From: Aptenodytes patagonicus
Taxonomy: Eukaryota; Chordata; Aves; Sphenisciformes; Spheniscidae
NCBI RefSeq assembly: GCF_965638725.1
Contig: NC_134982.1
Span: 38,802,799 to 38,866,798 of the forward strand
Reading direction: 5' to 3'
Length of the DNA: 64,000 nucleotides
This document shows positions 37,498 to 47,639 of the stretch, in pieces. A program made the position numbers and the translations under genes. Under the pieces are notes generated by a model. That model was not told the origin of the DNA. It was given only the letters and a program-made list of their open reading frames with translations, and did no database searches. The stretch's first letter is position 1; each line of letters opens with the position of its first letter.

Positions 37498-38237
37498 GTG
37501 TTTGGGACAAAACTAGGAAGTACCACTACAGGCTTGGGGAGGAGTGGCTGGAAAACTGCCCAGCGGAAAAGGACCTGGGGGTGCTGGTCGACAGGCGGCT
37601 GAACATGAGCCGGCAGTGTGCCCAGGTGGCCAAGAAGGCCAATGGCATCCTGGCCTGTATCAGAAATAGTGTGGCCAGCAGGAGTAGGGAAGTGATCGTG
37701 CCCCTGTACTCGGCCCTGGTGAGGCCGCACCTCGAATACTGTGTTCAGTTTTGGGCCCCTCACTACAAGAAGGACGTTGAGGTGCTGGAGCGTGTCCAGA
37801 GAAGGGCAACGAGGCTGGTGAGGGGTCTGGAGAACAAGTCTTATGAGGAGCGGCTGAGGGAACTGGGGTTGTTTAGCGTGGAGAAAAGGAGGCTGAGGGG
37901 AGACCTCATCGCTCTCTACAACTACCTGAAAGGAGGTTGTGGTGAGGTGGGTGTCGGTCTCTTCTCCCAAGTAACAAGCGATAGGACAAGAGGAAATGGC
38001 CTCAAGTTGTGCCAGGGGAGGTTTAGATTGGACGTGAGGAAAAATTTCTTTACTGAAGGAGTGGTGAAACATTGGAACAGGCTGCCCAGGGAAGTGGTTG
38101 AGTCCCCATCCCTGGAAATATTTAAAAGACCTGTAGATGAGGCACTTAGGGACATGGTTTAGTGGTGGTGTTGGGTTGACGGTTGGACTCGATGATCTTA
38201 GAGATCTTTTCCAACCTTAATGATTCTATGATTCTAT
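37498..38237 (+). mobile_element. CR1 LINE, 5'-truncated, plus strand
   Basis: The 3' 0.74 kb of a CR1 element. An open frame of 193 codons (37581-38162) encodes the C-terminal end of the CR1 ORF2 protein, with [38 protein letters not shown] and [13 protein letters not shown]. The frame has no stop, so this copy is relatively young. It ends with the CR1 3' untranslated region and GATTCTATGATTCTAT. The 5' truncation point is uncertain by about 20 bases. No target duplication, as usual for CR1. Confidence 0.93.
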
Positions 38238-38737
38238 TTTACACATGGAAGGACTTATGGATCTTGTTCTAGTAGGAAAATTAAAAGATGACAAGTAGAA
38301 GACAAAGGTCTAGTAGAACATGCATTTAAGAGAAATACGTATCATTATTTTTGAACCACAGAGAACATTTAAGAAGTCTAAAATCTTTCCAATCATACCC
38401 CTTAGGGCACTGCAGATGGACAGAATTCCTCAGCACTTATGTGATATTCAGTGGAGATCTAGAAATGCAGATGTGAAGGCCCCAAAGTTTTAAGAGCTTT
38501 CACTTTGTGTCATAAAATATTAGTGAATACGAATGGCAATCGTTATAGAGCTATTACCAATCAGTTGCTCATAAGCACCCATTTGAAGATATGAAGTCTG
38601 ATGTTGTGACCTCTTCTTCAAAGAAGAAACTATTAAAAAAAATCATTAGCTCTATTTTTACATAAATCCACTACAGCCCCTTTTTGGCATTTAGCGAGAG
38701 AGGCAGAACACACTGACTTACAACAACAGCTACTTAC

Positions 38738-38866
38738 AGGTTTTCTGACATCCGGGAGGGAAGCCCACAGTGGGAAAACAATGGGTAATACAAGAAGGTA
38801 GGTGAGCTGCTTGCGTGCGGTGTCAGGCCAGGCCAGGCTGAGAGGCTGGTCCTCATCCTCCTCATT
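38738..38866 (-). CDS. SLC24A2: SLC24A2 exon, end of the cytosolic loop and next membrane span
   Basis: 129 bases, 43 codons, phase 0 at both ends. It begins [20 protein letters not shown], the acidic end of the large cytosolic loop. It then enters a hydrophobic span ([16 protein letters not shown]) and ends PDVRKP before GTAAGTAG. DQPLSL.WP followed by a PIVFPLW span is characteristic of NCKX1/NCKX2. The acceptor TTCTTACAG is good. CR1 copies end 0.50 kb to its left and begin about 0.58 kb to its right. Confidence 0.95.
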
Positions 38867-39270
38867 CTGTAAGAAAAGCCACAGTGAGCAGAATATTGAA
38901 GTGGATGAATGAGGTTAGGGATTCTTTGAAGAGGAGTCCTGAGGACTGTGCTGTGTTTCAGTGAGAACCCATGGGGTCTGAAAACATTGCATTAACACAC
39001 CTACCTAACAACATTAGCTAGGACACCGTAAAAAGATTTTGGCTAGACTATGAGATATCCCTGCAGCTGCCTGAGGACGTCCGTTTGCAGCTATGCTGGC
39101 AGTGATGCTGGTCCCTTACGATGCACAGAGCAGTGTTGTGCCTTCTACCTGGCAGGGAACCTTGCGCCTCTGACACATCTTCCCACAGGCTCTCCCTTGG
39201 GATGTGGGCTAGTCTAGTCAGGGATCAAAACTGGTCTGGACTGCATCAAGCCTGGCCACATAGGTAGAGA

Positions 39271-39446
39271 TAGGGTTAGTGATAGAGACAGAGAGAGAGA
39301 GATGTGTGTGCGTGTGTACACACACACAGACATATATATGCATATAAACAGAAATATATGTATGTATATATATATCTAACTTTTTAAGCTTTTGTGAGTA
39401 ACTTCTTAAAAAGTTACTATTTAAGAGATATATATATATATATATA
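39271..39446. repeat. Compound microsatellite (GA, TG, CA, TA)
   Basis: GAGAGA, TGTGTGCG, ACACAC, ATATATGTATGTATATA and a final (TA)n block at about 39430-39446. The CR1 element begins directly after it, so the element may have inserted at this tract. Confidence 0.85.
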
Positions 39447-39867
39447 TCACTCACAGAGGCAATCAGCTCCAGTGCAGGCTCGGCCTGCAGCCGAGCGGCA
39501 GATCGGCATGTACAGGGGGTTTTCTGAGCCGGGAAACCCCAGCAGCTCTCACGAGGGCGGCTGACACAGCTTGAGCGGGGCCAGGAGTAACAGCGGCCAC
39601 CCCCCACCCCCACAAAAGGCAGCCCCAGGGAGCCCTAGCGACCAGGAGCGCTGCGACCAGGATGGGCAAACAGGGCGTGGTGCGTCAGCTAGGGCGTGGC
39701 ACGGCAGTTTGCACAGGAGGGTGCGCAGGGAGGGCGCCTCTTCGAAGGAGGGGCATTCCACAGGCCAAGTGGGACACCTGGAGTACACATAACCCAGCAA
39801 CCGGGCACTGTTCTGTGACCATTGGCAAAGGCCAAGGGCACCCATCCTACCTGGCCCTCAAGGCAGA

Positions 39868-40965
39868 ATGGTGGGCACTCGTCTAAGAGCAAAGGCCTTG
39901 GCTCCAGCTGGGGGGTCTGCACCACCTACCCCAGCGGCGGCCGATGCCTCCACCCAGACGGAGCTGCTGAAGGGAGAGGCTGCAGTGCAGACCTCAGGCT
40001 GCAGGAGGTGCCTAGACCTCTCTCCCGGGGTAGGGACAGGCAGCAGACCTGTCTGCAAAGGGTGTGCCCAGGTGGAGGACCTCCTGCAGCAGGTGGCTGA
40101 GCTGCAGGAGGCGGTGAGAAGACTGCATAACATCAGGGAGGCAGAGAAGGAGCTAGAAAGCTGGTTCCAAGCGCAGTCTGCAGTGGACCCACAGCCCACA
40201 GCCAAACAGCCAAAAACTCCCCCACCAGCACACACAGAAGGGAGGGGGGCAATAATGCAGAAGAATGGACGGCTGCAACGGCAAGTACCAGCAGGAGGAA
40301 GAGACTTCCCCCGAAGCTTGAGGTGCCCTTGCAGAACCACTTCACCACTCTGCAGACTGAAGAAGAAAGACCCATCACATCAGGAGATCACGCTGGAGCT
40401 GAGTAAGGCAGCCTGACCTGCCCCCCGCATAACAACCAGTGCAACTAAGAAAAGGCGATGGGTGATAGTAGTAGACAACTCTCTTCTGAGAGGTACGGAG
40501 GCACCCATTTGCCGATCGGACACACTCTGTAGAGAGGTGTGCTGCTTACTGGGGGCTCATATCAGGGATGTCACCGAGAGGCTACCAAGCCTCATACAGT
40601 CCGCTGACTATTATCCACTGCTGCTGTTTCACGTGGGCACCAGTGACACAGCCAGGAGCAGTCTGAGGACTATCAAGAAGGACTACAGAGCCGTGAGAGC
40701 AACGGTAAGGGACTCTGGAGTGCAGACAGTTTTTTCATCAATCCTGCTGGTCCAAGGGAAGGGGTTTGAAAGGGCCAGTCGAATCTGGTGAGTCAACAAA
40801 TGGTTACAGGACTGGTTCCACAGCCAGGGGTTTGGCTACTTAGACCATGGGACTCGCTTTGAGAAACCTGGTCTACTGGGGGCTGACAGGATCCATCTGT
40901 CAGAGAAGGAGAAGAGCATCTTGGGTCATAGGCTTGCCAAGCTGGTGAAGAGGGCTTTAAACTAA
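39868..40965 (+). pseudogene. CR1 ORF1 (CX2C motifs, coiled coil, SGNH esterase-like domain)
   Basis: A single frame of 366 codons from ATG to TAA (40963-40965), interrupted by TGA at 40414-40416 and TGA at 40789-40791. The N-terminal part has paired CX2C motifs (CRRCLDL and CKGC) and a heptad segment (VEDLLQQVAELQEAVRRL). The C-terminal part matches the esterase-like domain known from CR1 ORF1: DNSLLRGTE where a GDS is usual, LLLFHVGTSDTAR where GTND is usual, and DRIHLSEK. The Ser and the D-H pair are kept, the Gly/Asp context and Asn are changed, so activity is doubtful even without the stops. In life it binds RNA with the element's transcript. Confidence 0.85.
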
Positions 40966-40967
40966 AG

Positions 40968-43935
40968 TTGCTGGGGGAGGGGAACCTCAATCCATCCCAC
41001 TCCTACCAGTTTGATGCCAGTGCCAGCAATAGATGCCCAGAGCCTGGAGAAGGATCACAGGTCAGCAGGAGAGTGCCTGAAGACCAGCACAGAGGAACTC
41101 CAGCCAGTAAGACAGCCTCATCGGGGGCCCAACTTAAACACTTCTATGCAAACGCACGTAGCATGGGGAATAAACAAGAGCAGTTAGAGACGTGCACACA
41201 CCTGCAGGGCTATGACCTTATTGGCATCAGGGAGACATGGTGGGATGGCTCCTACAATTGGAGTGTTGGAATGGAAGGACACAGGCTCTTTAGGAAGGGC
41301 AGACAGGGGAGATAAGGAGGGGGTGTCGCCCTCTATGTCAATAACCAGCTGGAGTGCATAGAGCTCTGCCTGGGGATGGATGAGGAGCCAACCGAGAGCT
41401 TATGGGTCAGGATTAAAGGGGGGACAGGGACAGGTGACATTACAGTGGGGGTCTGCTACAGGCTACCTGACCAGGAAGATGGAGTGGATGAGGCCCTCTA
41501 TAGACAGATTGGAGCAGCCTGATGTTCACAAGCCCTGGTCCTCATGGGGGACTTCAACCACCCCGATATCTGTTGGAGGGACAACATGGCAGGGCATAAG
41601 CAATCCGAGAGGTTCCTGGAATGCGTAGATGATAACTTCCTTCTCCAAGTGATAGAGGAGCCAACGAGGAGAGGTGCTATGCTGGACCTTGTTCTCACCA
41701 ACAAGGAGGGGCTGGTGGGGAATGTGAAGCTCAAGGGCAGCCTGGGCTGCAGCAACCACGAAATGGTGGAGTTCAAGATCCTTAGGGCACTGAGGAGGGC
41801 GCACAGCAAGCTCACTACCCTGGCCTTCAGGAGAGCAGACTTTGGCCTCTTCAGGGATCTGCTTGGTAGACTGCCATGGGACAAAGCCGTGGAGGGAAGA
41901 GGGTCCCCAGAAAGCTGGGTAATATTCAAGGATCACCTCCTTCAAGCTCAGGAGCGATGCATCCCAACGAAGAGGAATTCAGGCAAAAAATCCAGGAGGC
42001 CTGCATGGATGAACAAGGAGCTCCTGGACAAACTCAAACACAAAAAGGAAGCCTACAGAGGGTGGAAGCAAGGACAGGTAGCCTGGGAGGAATACAGAGA
42101 AATTGTCCGAGCAGCCAGGGATCCGGTTAGGAAAGCTAAAGCCCTGATAGAATTACATCTGGCCAGGGACATCAAGGGCAACAAGAAAAGCTTCTGTAGG
42201 TACGTCGGGGATAAAAGGAAGACAAGGGAAAATGTGGGCCCTCTCCAGAACAAAATGGGAGACCTGGTTACCTGGGATATTAAGAAGGCTGAGGTACCCA
42301 ATGACTTTTTTGCCTCAGACTTCACCAGCAAGTGCTGAAATCACACCATCCAAACTACAGAAGGCAAAGGCAGGGACTGGGAGAATGAAGAGCCGCCCAC
42401 TGTGGGAGAACATCAGGTTCAAGACCATCTAAGGCACCTGAAGGTGCACAAGCCCATGGGACCTGATGAGATGTATCCGCAGGTCCTGAGGGAACTGGCA
42501 GATGAAGTTGCTAAGCCACTATCCGTCATATTTGAGAAGTCGTGGCAGTCCTGTGAAGTTCCCACTGACTGGATAAGGGGAAACATAACCCCCATTTTTA
42601 AAAAGGGAAAAAAGGAAGACCCGGGGAACTACAGGGCTGTCAGTCTCACCTCTGTGCCTGGGAAGATCATGGAACAGATCCTCCTGGAAGCTATGCTGAG
42701 GCACATGGAGGACAGGGAGCTGATTTGAGACAGCCAGCATGGCTTCACCAAGGGCAAGTCCTGCCTGACCAACCTAGTGGCCTTCCATGATGGAGTGACT
42801 ACATCAGTGGACAAGGGATGGATGTTGTCTATCTGGACTTCTGTAAGGCCTTTGACACAGCCCCCCACAACATCCTTCTCTCTAAATTGGAAAGATACGG
42901 ATTTGATGGATAACTGTCTGGTGGATGAGGAATTGGTTGGATGGTCGCATCCAGAGGGTAGTGGTCAACAGCTCAATGTCCAGATGGAGATCGGTGACAA
43001 GTGGTGCCCCGCAGGGGCCTGTACTGGGACCGGTACTGTTTAATATCTTCATCAATGACATAGACAGTGGGATCGAGTGCAGCCTCAGCAAGTTTGCAGA
43101 TGACACCAAGCTGAGTGGTGTGGTCGACATGCCAGAGGGATGAGATGCCATCCAGAGGGACCTGGACAAGCTGGAGAAGTGGGCCTGTGTGAACCTCATG
43201 AGGTTTAACAAGGCCAAGTGCAGGGTCCTCCACCTGGGCCGCGGCAACCCCCGGTATCAATACAGGCTGGGGGGTGAAGGGATTGAGAGCAGCCCTGCCG
43301 AGAAGGACTTGGGGGTACTGGTGGATGAAAAGCTGGACATGAGCCAGCAATGTGTGCTCGCAGCCCAGAAGGCCAACTGTATCCTGGGCTGCATCCAAAG
43401 AAGCGTGGCCAGCAGGTTGAGGGAGGTGATTTTGCCCCCCTACTCTGCTCTGCTGAGATCCCACCTGGAGTACTGCGTCCAGCTCTGGAGCCCTCAGCAC
43501 AAGAAAAACATGGACCTGTTGAAGCAGGTCCAGAAGAGGGCCACGAAAATGATCAGGGGGATGGAACACCTCTCCTATGAAGAAAGGCTGAGAGAGTTGG
43601 GTTTATTCAGCCTGGAGAGGAGAAGGCTTCGGGGAGACCTTATTGCAGCCTGTCAGTACTTAAAGGGGGCTTATAAAAAAGACGGCGGCAAACTTTTTAG
43701 CAGGGCCTGTTGTGACAGGACAAGGGGGAATGGTTTTAAACTAAAAGAAGGTAGATTTAGACTAGATATAAGGAAGAAATTTTTTACAGTCAGGATGGTG
43801 AAGCACTGGCACAGGTTGCCCAGAGAGGTGGTGGATGCCACCATTCCAGGTCAGGTTGGACGGGGCTCTGAGCAACCTGATCTAGTTGAAGATGTCCCTG
43901 CCCATGGCAGGGGGGTTCGACTAGATGACCTTTAG
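40968..43935 (+). pseudogene. CR1 ORF2 (endonuclease and reverse transcriptase)
   Basis: Encodes the replication protein: an APE-type endonuclease followed by reverse transcriptase. The endonuclease motifs [20 protein letters not shown] and SNHEM are all intact. RT has [30 protein letters not shown] and FADD (43093-43104), all intact. Lesions: stops at 41313-41315, 41520-41522, 42336-42338, 42726-42728 and 43141-43143, and frame changes between about 42820 and 42925. Between lesions the frame is constant, so point mutation after insertion explains most damage. Start codon not fixed; EN similarity begins near 41130. Confidence 0.9.
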
Positions 43936-43984
43936 ATGTCCCTTCCAACCCAAACTATTCTATGATTCTATGATTTTCTTGTTC

Positions 43985-44215
43985 ATAGGACCATAGAGGT
44001 AATTCAGGCTTGCAGGGACCTGGGGAGCTCCACTGCTCAGCTGGGGGGGACAGACCAGGCTGCTCAGGGCTCTGCCTAGTCAAGCTGTGAAACCACCAAG
44101 GACAGAGATGGCCCAACCTCCCTGGGCCCCGGCTCCACCACTGGGCTGTCCTCGTCAGGAAAAGGCTTCTCCTTATCTCCAGCCTGAGCCTCTTGTGTTT
44201 AGACCAGCCACAACG
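43985..44215 (-). mobile_element. Old CR1 3' fragment, minus strand
   Basis: On the plus strand this reads as a diverged antisense CR1 tail: CATAGGACCATAGAGG, then CAACCTCCCTGGGC and TCAGGAAAAGGCTTCTCCTT, in the order of the antisense CR1 3' region at 47640. It is clearly older than its neighbour. Its 3' end faces the 3' end of the near full-length CR1, about 10 bases away. Confidence 0.7.
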
Positions 44216-47200
44216 CAGCAGTCTTTTTAATCACTTGATGCTAAAACTAAAGGAAAGACATTCCTCTCCTATTTGTGTAGCCGATTTTCACATCAATCTC
44301 TAGTCTCCTTTGATGTGTATGCTGTTCACCTGTCATCTCTATTACAGAGTAGGTGTATAGGGACCTTCTCCCATGACAGAGAACCTTTTGCCTGCCACAC
44401 ACTTCTCGTTCCTTAGACTGCTTCTGCTAACAAAATGGAGCCCTCTCAGACTGCCACAGAAAGAAATCAAAGCAAGCAGCATTCATCCTTTTTGTGTGTA
44501 TGTATTAAAATAACTTCTTAACTTTTAACATAGGTAGGCAATGTCTCCAGAATTGCACATGGATCTAACTTACACCACTGAATAAGGCAACAGAAAAAAT
44601 GGCCTAAACGCTTCTTTCACATAGATGTGTGTAATGCAAACCCTGTTAAGCCTGTGGAAAGATTCCTAGAGAGCTCAGTGAAAGCTAAAGAAGTCCAAAA
44701 AACAGTACCTGGTGAAAACTGTACCTGGTGTTTGTTTGAGAGTACAAGAACACTACTCCTTCATGTAGGGTTCTTGTTTTCTTCTTTTGCAAAAAGATCA
44801 TTGAGAATTCAGTCCTCTCTGCAGTGTGCAAGTTACTCTTCCCATAGATTTATAATACAGGTTTCTTGTCAGTTATTACCCTGTATTAAGATTGCTTACA
44901 TAAACCTTACGACAATGCTGTAAGAAGCAGTAATTTGAATGACCACATCAGTTATTTTTTTTCTAAGCTAAAGAGTTATTGATGAAATGTCTCCATATGT
45001 TGGTATTGTTCATAACATTTTCTACTTAGTGCTAATTTTGATTGAAGAACAGGTCTTAATTATTCCACTAGTATAAACTCCTGAATTGTTCAACTACTCA
45101 GCTACCTGAACTACCAGTACCTACAGAAGCAAGCCCAACTCTTAGCTCAGGCTCCTCCATCATGACTGTATCACCTGACACCAATGCATCGGAAACAAAT
45201 CCCTATTTAGCTCTTGACACATTGACAGGCTACAGCTACTTTGACAGTTATGTGTTGATGTCAACAGAAGACAATATTTTATTAACCCCTACACTTTGTG
45301 AAACTTCAAAGTTGCATGATTGTAAGATGACAGTAAAGTGAACAGGTCATAACAGGTATAATCATTAAAAGATTTTAAAAACGAACATAGGCACAATTTG
45401 TCACAGTCCACACAGTACTTAAGAGGCTCCAGAGCCGCTTAAGAGGCTAGCTTTGCCTTTAGCTTTCAGCTCTTTACCGAAGTGGGCAGATGATCTGTAC
45501 TTCATTGCTGCAATCTATTGAAGACTGACTTTTGTGGGACTGGGCTGGTGTAGGAGTTTGTGGGGCTACTTCCTACAAACCAAATCCATTTCTTTTCCAT
45601 TCTGGTAGATGTTGTTGGGGTGGGAAAATCAATCTGAGATGGATGCTCAGCTTTGAAATATAATGATTGAGGTAAAATTTGAGCACAAAAGGACCAATTG
45701 AAGGGTTGCCTAGGTAACTCTTCCTGAGTGGCCTGTGTATAATTCAAGCAGAGGACTCAGCTGGAATAAAGCTCCATAAATGACTGCTTCATGAACTGCA
45801 CTGAGTGACAAAGTACTTCCTGAAATGCCATCTTTAGAGATTAACCACGATTAACAACTGTACTTAATCACAACAAAAGCTTTACATTAGTCTGAGTTTG
45901 CACATGAGTCTGCAAAATGTATGGGAATTGATACCTAAGTTGGTTCATGCAGTACTGTACCAGTACACACCGTACTTCAACATTGGGCCTCATTCTGGTC
46001 TCATGTCTGTGTCAAACAGCATTGGGCTAGCACGAGCACACAGGCAACATGAGTGGCTGTAGCAAAGGTCCACAAAGAATTACATATGGAGATTGCCAGA
46101 TGTCTCCTGAGAAGCCTTGATCCATCTGTTTGAGATCTTTTCACCTTCAGATTGTACTGCCTCATCCCTTTCCCCAAGACAACTATCCCCAAAATATAAG
46201 GCCAAACTCAGGCTCACAGTGCAGTAGGGCAAAACACTTTTTCTCGCTAGTTTAACTCCAGGATGCATTATAGACACTACAGACTGGATCTCCATTTCCC
46301 GTTTCGTAAATTGGAATCAGCATCTGATTTTCAAATGTTGATCTTCCAAAAATCAATGGAAGTAAGGAAGTTCAACGTATTTGTAAGTATCTTCCATGAA
46401 TTTCAAAGCAATGCTGAACTATCCACTGAGGTTGAAGACATGAAAGAGAAATAATTTTGGCAGCTAAAAACCACACAAATGTGAGTGTCATGCTCTGGAC
46501 TAAGCAGCAGCAATATAAAATGACTCAGCACAAATTTATGGCAGAGATTGCGTGCACTGTCTGTGGCTCCAGCCTATTTGCAATGTACGTACTGAATATG
46601 CATTCTCACAGTTTGTAGAAACTAACACTGAAACTACAGTTTTGATTTATTTTAATCTGTATGATGAAAACTCAGTACTTGCAATGTTCAGTATGATTCT
46701 CTTCTGCAATGCTAAGATGAAAAACATAATGATAGCATGATATACACACTGGAATTCAGTTGCCTGAACATACATACGGTGGTGCCATTTTAGATACCTT
46801 CTGGTATCTCACTTGACCTCCACGTGCTCCATCAGAAGTGGAGAATATTCTGCTCATTTATGACATACCTGCCACCACTATGCAAAAATCTCCATTTGTC
46901 TAGGCCAGCTCAGGTGGTGCTACCTACCCATCTATATGCAAATGAGTCCTACCCCAAAGTGCATTCCCTGCTACGACTCTGTAGCTAATTAGCTTTAAAG
47001 ATACGGGACTGAACATATAGGAAAGCTGCATTAGTTGACATTATGAACTCTGATGATAATCCAGTATCTACACAGAGTTTCATGTGAACCTAAATTTAAC
47101 TACTGTCACAAAAACACAGGTCATATTATAGTCAAGTAAAACCTGAAGCTGTACAGACAGTCATGGTTCTCCTGCATTTCCAAGTCCATTTTGGTGACTT

Positions 47201-47514
47201 GTCTGAAAGGATTGTCCAAAATATGCTAATGAACATAGAACAGAACAGTTTACTTATATTAATATAAATAGCATTAATTCTAAGTGTTCTAGAAAGTTAT
47301 TAAACACATCAGTAGTGTTCCTGGCAGAAGTTACTGGCACCAGCATCACTTTCTCTTAAACAGCATGATCAGCTGAAGACCTTTTCCCAGGCTGCATTTA
47401 AAGGTTGATGTCTGGTAGGTAATAAGTGATTTGGAGGAGGTGGGAGAGGATAAAGTAGTATAACATCTCTACAGTTTTTTATAATATGGTAAGATTGACT
47501 GGACTAAGAAGATA
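44216..47514. other. Intronic stretch with nothing recognised
   Basis: AT-rich, no long open frame, no young repeat. Part of the 21-kb SLC24A2 intron. Confidence 0.6.
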
Positions 47515-47605
47515 GAAACAGCCTTATTAAATCAGACCAAAGACCCATTTACACCAGTATCTTGCTTCTGGCAACAGTCAGACATGGGCACTCAGGGAGT
47601 AAGTA
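47515..47605. repeat. Possible ancient LINE (CR1/L3-like) remnant
   Basis: The phrase ATCAGACCAAAGACCCATTT followed by CCAGTATCTTGCTTCTGGCAACAGTC resembles a widespread amniote repeat of the CR1/L3 group. This rests on memory of the repeat's wording and should be checked with a repeat library. Confidence 0.4.
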
Positions 47606-47639
47606 TTGAAATGTGGCATATTTTTTCACTTTCCACAAA

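Larger units (their letters stand above)
30861..38737 (-). other. SLC24A2 intron, 7.9 kb
   Basis: Mostly AT-rich unique-looking sequence from 30861 to 36850 with nothing recognisable. The 5' part of the intron (plus coordinates 36856-38237) holds a solo LTR and a CR1 fragment, both in the direction opposite to the gene. Confidence 0.85.
39448..43976 (+). mobile_element. CR1 LINE, near full length, plus strand
   Basis: About 4.5 kb, the usual length of a complete CR1. It has a GC- and CpG-rich 5' region (to 39867), ORF1, ORF2 and a 3' end AACCCAAACTATTCTATGATTCTATGATT. The 5' limit is set by the change from (TA)n to GC-rich sequence and could be off by some tens of bases. The gene of the host, SLC24A2, runs the other way. 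Disruptions are few: two stops in ORF1, about five stops and one frameshift region in ORF2. Confidence 0.92.

Noticed and set aside
37491..38072. 193-codon minus-strand frame opposite the CR1 fragment
   Set aside because: A shadow of the CR1 ORF2 frame on the other strand.
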